From Roseateles koreensis (lineage in GTDB: Bacteria; Pseudomonadota; Gammaproteobacteria; Burkholderiales; Burkholderiaceae_C): a DNA stretch of 64,000 bases. Position numbers and translations under genes: made by a program. Where the stretch lies: assembly GCF_028595305.1 (NCBI RefSeq), contig NZ_JAQQXS010000001.1, positions 186,001 to 250,000 of the forward strand. The letters run 5' to 3'. Position 1 is the first letter of the stretch. Each line of letters opens with the position of its first letter. Shown piece after piece: positions 8,650 to 15,985 of the stretch. The notes under the pieces were generated by a model, which worked only from the letters and a program-made list of their open reading frames with translations, was not told the DNA's origin and searched no databases.

Positions 8650-9820
8650 AGGCTTGGGCCTGGACCAAGGCGCTTTGCTGCTGATTCGTCAGGCCTTGGC
8701 TGGCGTGCCGGAGGAGGCCGAGTTGCGCGTGCTGGGCCAGTCGCCCGACTGGGATCTGCATCTGCGCGTCTGGTGCCGCAGCCAGGGCCATGGACTGCGC
8801 CTGGAGGCCGGCGCCGATGGCCGGCTGATTGCGGTGGTGACTCGCCATGGCCAAGCGCAGGGCCGCTGGCGTGGGGCGTTGCCGACCGGTGAGGCTGCTG
8901 CCATTCCCGCCGCCCAGGCCGATCCCGCCTGGGGCCTGGCCGCTCGTGGCGCTTTTGTGGAGGCGAGTGCGCCGCCCTTTAACTTCGCCCTGCGTCAGCG
9001 CCACCAGCTCTGGGCCGAAACGGCCGCCGAGCTCTACGCCCAAGGCGCGGCCGCGCAATGGGACCCGGCCACGGCCATTGATTGGCAGGCCCCCTTCGAG
9101 CTGGCGCCGTCGCTTGAAGCAGCGGTGGTGCAGCTGATGAGCTATCTGGTCGAAAATGAGAACGCCGCCCTGCTGGTGCCGGCCCGCCATTTGGCCCAGA
9201 TCCATCCGCATTACCGCGAGGTGATGCAGCTGCTGGCCCTGCAGTGTGCGGATGAAGCACGTCATGTTGAGGTGTTCACCCGCCGCGCCCAACTGCGCGG
9301 CGGTGCGCCCGTCTTGTCCACGGCTGGCGCGCAAGCCTCTTTGCAAAGCTTGTTCGAGGCGTCGGATTTTTCCAGTGCCAGCTTTCTTCTCGCCGTGCTG
9401 GGCGAAGGCACTTTCGTTAACCTGTTGAATTTTCTGCATGCCTATGGCCCCGATCCGGTGACGCGCCAGATCGCCCGCCTGGCCGCCATCGACGAGGCTC
9501 GTCATGTGGCCTTCGGCATGGCCCATTTGGCCTATCGCCTTGGGGTGGAGCCCAGCTACCAGTCGCAGCTCCGCAATGCCATCGAGACACGTTTCGATGC
9601 GCTGGCCAGCAGCGCCGGCCTGAACGAAGAAGTCTTTGACGCCTTGCAACTCCTGGCCGCCGGTGAATGCTCGGTAGGCGCGTTGGCCCTTGGCCATGCC
9701 AGGGTGCAGCAACTCAAACGCGAGATGCTGGATGGCCGCCGCGCCCGCCTGCTGCGCCTGGGCTTCGAGCGCACGGAGGCCGAGCGCTTGGCATCCATGC
9801 ACACCCGCAACTTCATGTGA
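8615..9820 (+). CDS. TusA-like domain fused to ferritin-like di-iron protein
   Basis: The 401-residue protein appears to have two parts. Residues 8-80 ([20 protein letters not shown], then a stretch ending near [17 protein letters not shown]) resemble the TusA/SirA fold: a GL-x-L turn, a long helix, then alternating strands. The TusA catalytic Cys in its usual GLxCP position is replaced (GLGLD). Residues about 165-390 form a ferritin-like bundle with paired di-iron ligands: Glu in [13 protein letters not shown], Glu in VLGEGTF and IDEARH. The di-iron set looks complete. The start is chosen at ATG 8615, inside the end of the upstream gene, because earlier codons are that gene's shadow. It lies 10 bases before selB. 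The function is unknown; the sel context suggests selenium or sulfur chemistry. Confidence 0.65.
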   Translation: MATSCPPTIDIEGLGLDQGALLLIRQALAGVPEEAELRVLGQSPDWDLHLRVWCRSQGHGLRLEAGADGRLIAVVTRHGQAQGRWRGALPTGEAAAIPAAQADPAWGLAARGAFVEASAPPFNFALRQRHQLWAETAAELYAQGAAAQWDPATAIDWQAPFELAPSLEAAVVQLMSYLVENENAALLVPARHLAQIHPHYREVMQLLALQCADEARHVEVFTRRAQLRGGAPVLSTAGAQASLQSLFEASDFSSASFLLAVLGEGTFVNLLNFLHAYGPDPVTRQIARLAAIDEARHVAFGMAHLAYRLGVEPSYQSQLRNAIETRFDALASSAGLNEEVFDALQLLAAGECSVGALALGHARVQQLKREMLDGRRARLLRLGFERTEAERLASMHTRNFM

Positions 9821-9830
9821 GGACGCACTC

Positions 9831-11795
9831 TTGATTATCGGCACCGCAGGCCATATCGACCATGGCAAGACCACCCTGGTGCGCGCGCTCACCGGGGTCG
9901 ACACCGATCGCCTGCCCGAAGAAAAGAAGCGTGGCATCAGCATCGAGCTGGGCTATGCCTTCATGGACGACGGCGCGGGCGGCAAGCTGGGCTTTATCGA
10001 CGTGCCGGGGCATGAGCGGCTGGTTCATACGATGTTGGCCGGTGCCACTGGCATTGACCATGCGCTCTTGCTGGTGGCTGCCGACGACGGCGTGATGCCG
10101 CAAACACGCGAGCATCTGGCGGTGTTGTCGCTGTTAGGCCTTCGCAGCGCCACGGTGGTGATCACCAAATGCGACCGGGCCGACGCAGCGCGTGTGCTCG
10201 GGCTCAAGGCGGAGATGTTTGAACTGCTGGCCGGTACTGGTCTGGACGCCTCGCCCATGTTCGAGGTGGCTGCGCACAGCGGTGTGGGTCTCGACGCGCT
10301 GCGCCAACATTTGCAGGCGCTGGCGCGAGAAGGGCGTGGCGGGCAGGCTCACCACGTGACCCAAGGCTTCCGCTTGGCGGTAGACCGGGTGTTTTCGCTG
10401 GACGGCGTGGGCACGGTGGCGACGGGCAGCATCCATGCGGGCCAAGTCAGCGAGGGTGATGAATTGTTGCTGGTACCGCCAGCACCAGGCCAGTCGCCGC
10501 GGCCTGCCCGGGTGCGCAGCCTGCATGCGCAGAACCAGAGCGTGCGGCAGGCGCATGCAGGTCAACGCTGCGCGCTGGGATTGGTCGGCGTAGATCGGGC
10601 CGAGGTGGCGCGCGGCCAATGCTGGGTGGCGCCCGAGATTGCCTTTTGCACTCAGCGGCTGGATGTGCAATTGCGCCTGTGGCCGGGCGAAGCCAAGCCC
10701 TTGCGCAGCGGCAGCAGCGTGCATGTTCACCTGGGTTCCGCCACCTTGATGGGCACCGTTGCGGTGTTGGAAGCCGCGCTCAAAGACAGCCTTGCACCGG
10801 GCGCGCAGGCCCTGGTGCAGCTCGTGTTGCACCAGCCAGTCGCTGCTTGGGCGGGGGACCGTGTGGTGCTGCGCGATGCGTCGGCCAGCCGCACGATGGC
10901 GGGCGGCCGGGTGCTCGATCCCGTGGCCCCGGCGCGTTATCGGCGCACACCGGAGCGCCTGGCGGAACTTGCTGCGCTGGCCCTGGACACGCCTCAACAG
11001 CGCCTGCATGCGCTGTTGAATGCCGCGCCGCTGGGCTTGGACCTTGCGCAATGGGCGACGGTGCAAGGGCTGTCTTCCGCCGGTAGACAAGACGTGACCC
11101 TGCCCGATGATGCTTTGAGTCAGCAAGGCGCGGCCGGCCATGAGGATTCGCATTGGATATTGGGCGCAAACCAGGCCACAGCGTTGGCCGAACACGCTTT
11201 GCAGGTGTTGGCGGTCTATCACGCTCAGCATCCCGATGAGTTGGGGCCCGACACGGCGCGCTGGCGGCGCCTCGCCGCGCCTCGGCTGGCCGAGTCTTTG
11301 TGGCGCGCCCTGCTTCAGCGGCTTCAACAGGCCGGGCGGGTGGTGTTGCGTGGCGCCGCTGCCCATTTGCCCGAGCATGGTGTGCAACTGTCTGCGGCGG
11401 ATGAGCGCGTGGCACAGAAAATCGCCCCTTTGTTGCGCTCAGGCGGCTTTGAAGGTGCCTGGGCACGTGATCTGGCGCGTGACACGCAAACGCCTGAACC
11501 GTTGATGCGCGTCAGCCTTTCGCGCCTTGCCCAAGGCGGATCACTGCACCAGGTGGTCAAAGACCTGTACTATGCGGCCCCTGCCATGGCGCAACTGGCC
11601 CAACTGGCCCGCCAAGCCATCGACGGGGAGGGGGCGATCAAAGCGGCTGCCTTTCGGGACGCTGCGGGGCTGGGACGCAAACGTGCCATTCAGATTCTTG
11701 AATACTTCGACCGCGTGGGCTTGACCCGCCGCGTGGGCGATACACACAAGCTGCGTGCCGATTCGAAGTTATTCTCGGCCGAGTGTGAAGGGTGA
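9831..11795 (+). CDS. selB: Selenocysteine-specific elongation factor SelB
   Basis: SelB is a translational GTPase that delivers selenocysteyl-tRNA(Sec) to UGA codons marked by a SECIS hairpin. The 654-residue protein has P-loop GHIDHGKT (residues 7-14), [18 protein letters not shown], the DVPGHE motif and TKCD. EF-Tu-like domains 2 and 3 follow, and C-terminal winged helices end with [20 protein letters not shown]. The start is a TTG at 9831, with GAGGA at 9819-9823. This matches the E. coli SelB N-terminus (MIIATAGHVDHGKTT), and upstream in-frame codons belong to the previous gene. It directly precedes selC, its tRNA partner. Confidence 0.96.
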   Translation: MIIGTAGHIDHGKTTLVRALTGVDTDRLPEEKKRGISIELGYAFMDDGAGGKLGFIDVPGHERLVHTMLAGATGIDHALLLVAADDGVMPQTREHLAVLSLLGLRSATVVITKCDRADAARVLGLKAEMFELLAGTGLDASPMFEVAAHSGVGLDALRQHLQALAREGRGGQAHHVTQGFRLAVDRVFSLDGVGTVATGSIHAGQVSEGDELLLVPPAPGQSPRPARVRSLHAQNQSVRQAHAGQRCALGLVGVDRAEVARGQCWVAPEIAFCTQRLDVQLRLWPGEAKPLRSGSSVHVHLGSATLMGTVAVLEAALKDSLAPGAQALVQLVLHQPVAAWAGDRVVLRDASASRTMAGGRVLDPVAPARYRRTPERLAELAALALDTPQQRLHALLNAAPLGLDLAQWATVQGLSSAGRQDVTLPDDALSQQGAAGHEDSHWILGANQATALAEHALQVLAVYHAQHPDELGPDTARWRRLAAPRLAESLWRALLQRLQQAGRVVLRGAAAHLPEHGVQLSAADERVAQKIAPLLRSGGFEGAWARDLARDTQTPEPLMRVSLSRLAQGGSLHQVVKDLYYAAPAMAQLAQLARQAIDGEGAIKAAAFRDAAGLGRKRAIQILEYFDRVGLTRRVGDTHKLRADSKLFSAECEG

Positions 11796-11829
11796 GGGAC
11801 ATGGAGCATTTGACGTGTCCGATGCTTGT

Positions 11830-11924
11830 GGAGGGGAAACGATCCTGGTGGATCGGCCGGGCTTCAAACCCGGTGGGTGACGCCATGCGTTGCTGGGTGG
11901 GTTCGACTCCCATTCCCCTCCGCC
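11830..11924 (+). tRNA. selC: tRNA-Sec (anticodon TCA)
   Basis: This is the selenocysteine tRNA. The 8-bp acceptor stem typical of tRNA-Sec is formed by GGAGGGGA (11830-11837) and TCCCCTCC (11914-11921), with discriminator G at 11922. The anticodon arm reads CCGGG CTTCAAA CCCGG, giving anticodon TCA. A long variable arm follows (about 11872-11897). The T arm has GTGGG TTCGACT CCCAT. The 3' sequence is GCCG, so the terminal A of CCA is not encoded and must be added. It lies 34 bases after selB. At roughly 93 nt plus CCA it has the usual long tRNA-Sec size. Confidence 0.96.
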
Positions 11925-11952
11925 GTTTTTGCCTTCATTCGCCTAAAACATT

Positions 11953-12384
11953 ATGTTGATCCACGGCGTTCTCATCCCTGACGAGTTGCATTACCTGGTC
12001 GAGCATCAGACCTGGGCGCGGTGGCTGCCGGACGGCGCGGTGCGCGTGGGCATCACGGCCCTGGGCTTGAAGGCTTCCGGCGAAATTTATATGTGCCGGC
12101 CCCAACCGGTCGGCTCGGTGCTGGCGCAGGGGCGCTCGATGGCGGTGGTGGAGTTGTCCAAATCTATCGTCTCGGTGAAGACGCCTTTGTCGGGGCGGGT
12201 GCAGCGCGTGAACGAGGCGCTGGCTGAAACGCCGGAGTTGGTCTGGCGCGACCCCTATGGCGACGGTTGGTTGCTGGAGTTGGCGCCCACCCGTTTGGGC
12301 GAAGAACTGGCGGTGCTGGTGACCGGCGCTGCCGCCCAAGCGCCCATGGAGCATTACGCATGGCTGAACCAACAAGACTCGTGA
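11953..12384 (+). CDS. GcvH-like lipoyl-carrier protein next to selC
   Basis: The 143-residue protein has the GcvH/lipoyl fold. The lipoylation site is probably Lys70 in AVVELSKSIVSVKTPLSG, which aligns with the ESVKAASDVYSP region of glycine cleavage H protein. Other GcvH-like segments are VRVGITALGLKASGEIY and VWRDPYGDGWLLEL. No gcvT or gcvP is nearby, so a glycine-cleavage role is unlikely. Lipoyl proteins of this type outside glycine cleavage are known partners in sulfur oxidation (LbpA with sHdr). The gene lies 28 bases after selC and overlaps the next gene by 25 bases. The partner enzyme and lipoylation status are not shown by the sequence. Confidence 0.75.
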   Translation: MLIHGVLIPDELHYLVEHQTWARWLPDGAVRVGITALGLKASGEIYMCRPQPVGSVLAQGRSMAVVELSKSIVSVKTPLSGRVQRVNEALAETPELVWRDPYGDGWLLELAPTRLGEELAVLVTGAAAQAPMEHYAWLNQQDS

Positions 12385-12767
12385 GCCATGAGGTGACGGG
12401 CATCGCCTTGCTGCTGTGGGCGGCCGAGCCCGAGGCGCCGCATCGCCTGGTGACCCCGTTTTTTCATGCGGCGGCAGCGGCGGCCATGAATTTGCGGGTT
12501 GAAATCTACTTCACCGCTCGCTCCGTGCTCTTGCTCAAACCGGGTGTGGCTCTGGGTTTGCGTGCCTCGGACTTGTTTACAAAAACGGTGTACCACGCCA
12601 TGCAGGAGGCGGTGTCGCACGGCGCGGTTCTGCTGGCCTGCACCGATGCCCTGCACGCCCAAGGGATGCAACGCGATGGATTGATTCCTGAGTGTTCAGG
12701 CCACGGCGGGGCGGTGCAATTCATGGCGCGGGTGGCTGATCCGGCCTGGCGCAGCCTGGTTTTCTGA
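12360..12767 (+). CDS. Small DsrE-like protein
   Basis: The 135-residue protein resembles the DsrE/DsrF-like fold. A first strand (GIALLLWAAEPEAPHRLVTP) leads to a helix rich in alanine. The segment NLRVEIYFTARSVLLLKPGVA follows, then an AVLLACTDALHAQGM segment with Cys94 where these families often place a functional cysteine. A second cysteine is in PECSGHGG (Cys112). Relatives carry persulfide or relay sulfur, and a fused TusA-DsrE protein (YedF) is associated with selenium metabolism. The ATG at 12360 lies within the 3' end of the lipoyl gene; an upstream in-frame start inside that gene is possible but adds only shadow sequence. Family assignment is moderate because similarity was judged by eye. 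Confidence 0.6.
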   Translation: MAEPTRLVSHEVTGIALLLWAAEPEAPHRLVTPFFHAAAAAAMNLRVEIYFTARSVLLLKPGVALGLRASDLFTKTVYHAMQEAVSHGAVLLACTDALHAQGMQRDGLIPECSGHGGAVQFMARVADPAWRSLVF

Positions 12768-12797
12768 AGTTTTGGTTTTGAAGAGTTGGGCTCCCAC

Positions 12798-13394
12798 ATG
12801 AACGAAGCAACAGACGAGATGCCCGCACGGCAAGCGCTGCACGCGCTGCTAAGCCGTTACTCCATCGGCCCCAAACATCTGGTGGCGCCCGGCCCCAGCG
12901 AGGCGGAGTTGGCGCTGATGGTCGAGGCCGCGCTGCGTGCGCCTGACCACGGCGAGTTGATGCCATTTCGGTTCAAACGTGTGGCGGGCAATGCGCGTGC
13001 CCGCATGGCCGAGTTGTTTGCCGCCGCAGCCCGGGCAGCGGGCAAAGATGAGGCTGGCGCTGCGCTGGATGCCGAGCGTGCGCTGCGCCCTCCCGTGACG
13101 GTGGCGGTGGTGGCGCGCATCGACATGGGCCATCGGCAAGTGCCCGCGCATGAGCAATGGGCCTGTGTGGGCGGCGCGCTCAGCAACTTCTTGATGGCCG
13201 CTCATTTGCTGGGTTATGGCGGCAAGATGCTGTCGGGCGCCAAGGTGCGTGACCCTGGCATCACGGCTGCGTTTTGTGCACCCGGTGAAACCTTACTGGG
13301 CTGGATCGCCTTGGGTACGCCCACCCGCCAAGCCAGCGGCCCATCACGCAAGGGTGGCGTGGCTGCGGCGCTGCAAGACTGGACGGGCACCTGA
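12798..13394 (+). CDS. YdjA-like nitroreductase family protein
   Basis: The 198-residue protein belongs to the FMN-dependent nitroreductase family, the small YdjA type. Its hallmark is ALRAPDHGELMPFRF (residues 45-59), which corresponds to the RAPDHKSMQPWRF region of E. coli YdjA. Later segments ACVGGALSNFLMAAHLLGYGG and GETLLGWIALGTP also fit. It should form a homodimer with FMN and use NAD(P)H, but the physiological substrate of this subgroup is unknown. In E. coli ydjA sits directly upstream of selD, so its occurrence beside selC here is notable. An alternative TTG start lies at 12786. It closes the co-directional sel block; the next gene is on the other strand. Confidence 0.85.
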   Translation: MNEATDEMPARQALHALLSRYSIGPKHLVAPGPSEAELALMVEAALRAPDHGELMPFRFKRVAGNARARMAELFAAAARAAGKDEAGAALDAERALRPPVTVAVVARIDMGHRQVPAHEQWACVGGALSNFLMAAHLLGYGGKMLSGAKVRDPGITAAFCAPGETLLGWIALGTPTRQASGPSRKGGVAAALQDWTGT

Positions 13395-13420
13395 CGAGGT
13401 TTTTCAGGTTGACCGAGCCT

Positions 13421-14488
13421 TCAACGCAGCCCCAGTGCCTGTTTCAACTCGCTGGGTGAATATGGGCGGGCCCGCTGTGGCCAGTCCATCACCAACTCAC
13501 GCATGCGGCTGTTCAGCGGCGCGCTGCGGCCGGTGGATGCGGCCAGCCTTTGCACTTCACCGCACAGGGCGTCAATTTCGGTGAGGCGGCCGAGCTTGAG
13601 GTCGTCGGCCATGCTGGAGCGTGCCTGGGCATCGATTTTGAGCATGCGGGCAGCGACCAGACGAAACAGGGGCGAAGGCAAATTCAACACTTGAATCAAG
13701 CGGCGTGGCGGCACGGGCGCCATGGACTGAACGGGCAGGCCCGCCGCGTCAAGAATGTCCAGTGCCTCACGCTGCAGTGCCGCAAAACATTGGCGGTAGC
13801 CGCGCTCCAGCAACTGCGCCCGCAGGGCTCGGCCAGACAGGGCGTTGACGGGATTGTTCAAGTTGAGCAGCAATTTGCCCCACTGCACCGCATGCATGGA
13901 CGCGGGTGATTCAATCAACTGCAACTCAACCCCCCCTTGGGTGAAGGCCTGGGGCAGTGCGCGCAAAGCGCTTTCAGTGGCGCGGCCATGAACCATCAAA
14001 GCGCCGCCCGTGCCCCGGTGAAACTGGCCGGGGGCCAATTCAGCCACATTGAACGGGACCATGCCGGCACGCACATCCATGTCAGGCGCCGTGGCCTGGG
14101 CGTCGCGCGCATTGCCCACGCCGTTCTGCATGGACAGCACGACACTGCCTGCCGGCAGGGCGCGTTGCAACTCGCGAGCCGCTTCGGGCGTGGCGCCGCT
14201 TTTCACACACAGCAGGGTGACGTCAGGCGCCCAGCCGGGAGGGCAGGTTTCATTCAGATTCAGCATTGCGGTGCTGACATGCAGGCGGCGTTGGTTCAGG
14301 TCGGTGAGGGTCAGACCGTGGCTGCGCAGGGCCTGGATCACCCGTGGGCGGCCCACGAAGGCGACGTCTAACCCCGCCGCAACCAACAGGCCGCCCAGGT
14401 AGCAGCCAATGGTGCCGGCGCCCATCACCAGCACCCGCGGTGATGATGGCGCGGATGCGGGGGTGGAGATGGGGCCGGGGCTGCTCAA
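13421..14488 (-). CDS. 2-dehydropantoate 2-reductase family protein
   Basis: The 355-residue protein is of the ketopantoate reductase (PanE/ApbA) family, NADPH-dependent enzymes that make pantoate for coenzyme A. It has the N-terminal Rossmann motif VLVMGAGTIGCYLGGLL (about residues 19-35), the VLSMQNGVGN segment, a catalytic-region lysine in VQWGKLLLNLNNPVNAL, and a C-terminal helical domain ending in PLNSRMRELV. About 18 residues rich in Ser and Pro precede the Rossmann fold. Many Burkholderiales carry several PanE paralogs, so pantothenate synthesis is plausible but not certain. Its start overlaps the end of the upstream Mpo1-like gene by four bases. Confidence 0.85.
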   Translation of the reverse strand: MSSPGPISTPASAPSSPRVLVMGAGTIGCYLGGLLVAAGLDVAFVGRPRVIQALRSHGLTLTDLNQRRLHVSTAMLNLNETCPPGWAPDVTLLCVKSGATPEAARELQRALPAGSVVLSMQNGVGNARDAQATAPDMDVRAGMVPFNVAELAPGQFHRGTGGALMVHGRATESALRALPQAFTQGGVELQLIESPASMHAVQWGKLLLNLNNPVNALSGRALRAQLLERGYRQCFAALQREALDILDAAGLPVQSMAPVPPRRLIQVLNLPSPLFRLVAARMLKIDAQARSSMADDLKLGRLTEIDALCGEVQRLAASTGRSAPLNSRMRELVMDWPQRARPYSPSELKQALGLR

Positions 14489-15030
14489 GCGAGCGGCCGG
14501 GTCAGGTCCCGGAAATGAGTCGGGCCTACGCGGCGCTCGATCTCCAATAACATTTCACGCCCCCAGCCTAGCGCAAACATCAACTCGGCCATCACAAACA
14601 TGGGGCCCACCGCCAAGCCGATGAGGTCGTCGACGAAGGCGGGCTTTTTCCCTTCGTAATAGTGTCCCAGGAACTGAATGACCCAGCCCAAGGCAAAGGT
14701 GCCGACACCCCAAGCCAGCCAACTGCCCGTGGAGCCTACGGCCAGGGGTTCGGCCAGCACGCACAGCAGGCCGTTGAGAGCGCTAACTGCGAGACCCAGC
14801 GCAATATTGCCCCGCGTCAGGTACCAGACGGTGGTGACGGCCCACAGCAGCGCGGCGGGCGTGAGGCTCAAGCCCCCCACCTCAACGGTGAGCCGGGACA
14901 ACAGCACGCAGACCGCAAACACAATCAGCGGAATGCCGACGAAATGGGTGGCGATATTACGGCGGTCGCGATGGTAGGCGGCGTATTGCGCCATCAAATC
15001 AAGCGCCGGGCGAAAGGCAGAGGCGGCCAT
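14485..15030 (-). CDS. Mpo1-like (DUF962) membrane protein
   Basis: The 181-residue membrane protein belongs to the DUF962/Mpo1 family. The yeast member Mpo1 is an Fe(II) dioxygenase of 2-hydroxy fatty acid alpha-oxidation. Both family motifs are present: YHRDRRNIATHFVGIPLIV near the N-terminus and IQFLGHYYEGKKPAF in the second half, supplying conserved histidines. About four hydrophobic helices are predicted. I chose the ATG at 15030 because GGAGGG is spaced 5 bases upstream; an in-frame start at 15051 lacks this. It overlaps the PanE-like gene and probably shares a transcript with it. Confidence 0.85.
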   Translation of the reverse strand: MAASAFRPALDLMAQYAAYHRDRRNIATHFVGIPLIVFAVCVLLSRLTVEVGGLSLTPAALLWAVTTVWYLTRGNIALGLAVSALNGLLCVLAEPLAVGSTGSWLAWGVGTFALGWVIQFLGHYYEGKKPAFVDDLIGLAVGPMFVMAELMFALGWGREMLLEIERRVGPTHFRDLTRPLA

Positions 15031-15122
15031 GGAATCCCTCCAGTCAGTCAAGTTTCAATGCTAGTACAAGCGCGCCGGGCGGGCTGTCAGAATCGAGACA
15101 ATTTGGCGCTCTGTTTTCCCTC

Positions 15123-15947
15123 ATGGCAGCAATTTCAAAACGTTCAGGATTTTCGTGTTCGACATGGGGTGTGCCGTTTGCGGTCATTTTGGCGGTGCTG
15201 TTGAGCGCCTGCAGCCTGCCAGCGCCGACAGTGGCAATCACTGCGGCCACAGTGACAACGGCGGAGCGGGTGCGGGATGCGCCGGAAATTGCATCACCCG
15301 AAGCTGAGTTGGATCAACGTTATGAGGCTTTGCATCTGGCGCAGCCCGCGGCGCGCTTGTTCGCCCTTGATGCAGGCGCTTCGTCCTTGCGGATCCATGT
15401 GTTTCGGGCGGGTCGTCTGGCGGGTTTGGGTCACAACCATGTGCTGACCGCGCCGCGCTTGATCGGGCGGGTGTTGGTGCCTGAGAAGGTGAACGACGCG
15501 CAGCTGGAACTGGCCTTTCGCCTGGACGAGCTGGCGGTGGACGAGCCTGCGCAGCGCGCCTCACTGGGGCCGGCCTGGGCATCCGCGATGTCACCCGAGG
15601 CCATCGCCGGTACCCGCAAGAACATGCTGGGCGAGGCGGGTCTGCAGGCTGAGGCGCATCCTTGGGTGCGCATCAGGTCCTTGCACATTTCGGGCGAGTT
15701 GCCAAAGCTCGCGATGGAGGTCGAGATCGAGCTGCATGGACAGAAACGAGTCCAATGGCTGGCGCTGGATGTGCAGCCTGGGCCGGACTCACTCCGCGCG
15801 CAAGGTGCTTTGGTGCTGCATCAAAGTGAATTTGGCGTTACGCCATTTTCAATTGGAGCCGGCTTGCTGGCGGTGGCAGACGAGTTGGTGGTCGAGTTCT
15901 CGCTGCGCGCCGTGGTGCCGGGTCAGCGCCCGATTAGAAATAACTGA
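15123..15947 (+). CDS. YceI-domain lipoprotein
   Basis: The 274-residue protein has a lipoprotein signal peptide with lipobox LLSAC (Cys30), so it is probably anchored in the envelope. From about residue 77 onward it resembles the YceI lipocalin-like domain, which binds amphiphilic isoprenoid or lipid ligands: an RLFALDAGASSLRIHVFRAG strand pair, the GLGHNHVLTAP segment, then paired strands to the C-terminus. The region between the lipobox and the domain is low in complexity. No specific ligand can be read from the sequence. It lies alone, transcribed away from the Mpo1-like gene. Confidence 0.8.
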   Translation: MAAISKRSGFSCSTWGVPFAVILAVLLSACSLPAPTVAITAATVTTAERVRDAPEIASPEAELDQRYEALHLAQPAARLFALDAGASSLRIHVFRAGRLAGLGHNHVLTAPRLIGRVLVPEKVNDAQLELAFRLDELAVDEPAQRASLGPAWASAMSPEAIAGTRKNMLGEAGLQAEAHPWVRIRSLHISGELPKLAMEVEIELHGQKRVQWLALDVQPGPDSLRAQGALVLHQSEFGVTPFSIGAGLLAVADELVVEFSLRAVVPGQRPIRNN

Positions 15948-15985
15948 AAGCTTCAGTGGCCTCAGCGGATGAAGCCGGCGCGCGT

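Noticed and set aside
8423-9943. A 506-codon reverse-strand open frame opposite the PhnD-like, di-iron and selB genes
   Set aside because: It crosses three real genes on the other strand and its translation is low in complexity without a domain.
11953-12384. A glycine-cleavage H protein (gcvH) assignment
   Set aside because: There are no gcvT or gcvP genes nearby and the neighbours point to selenium or sulfur functions.
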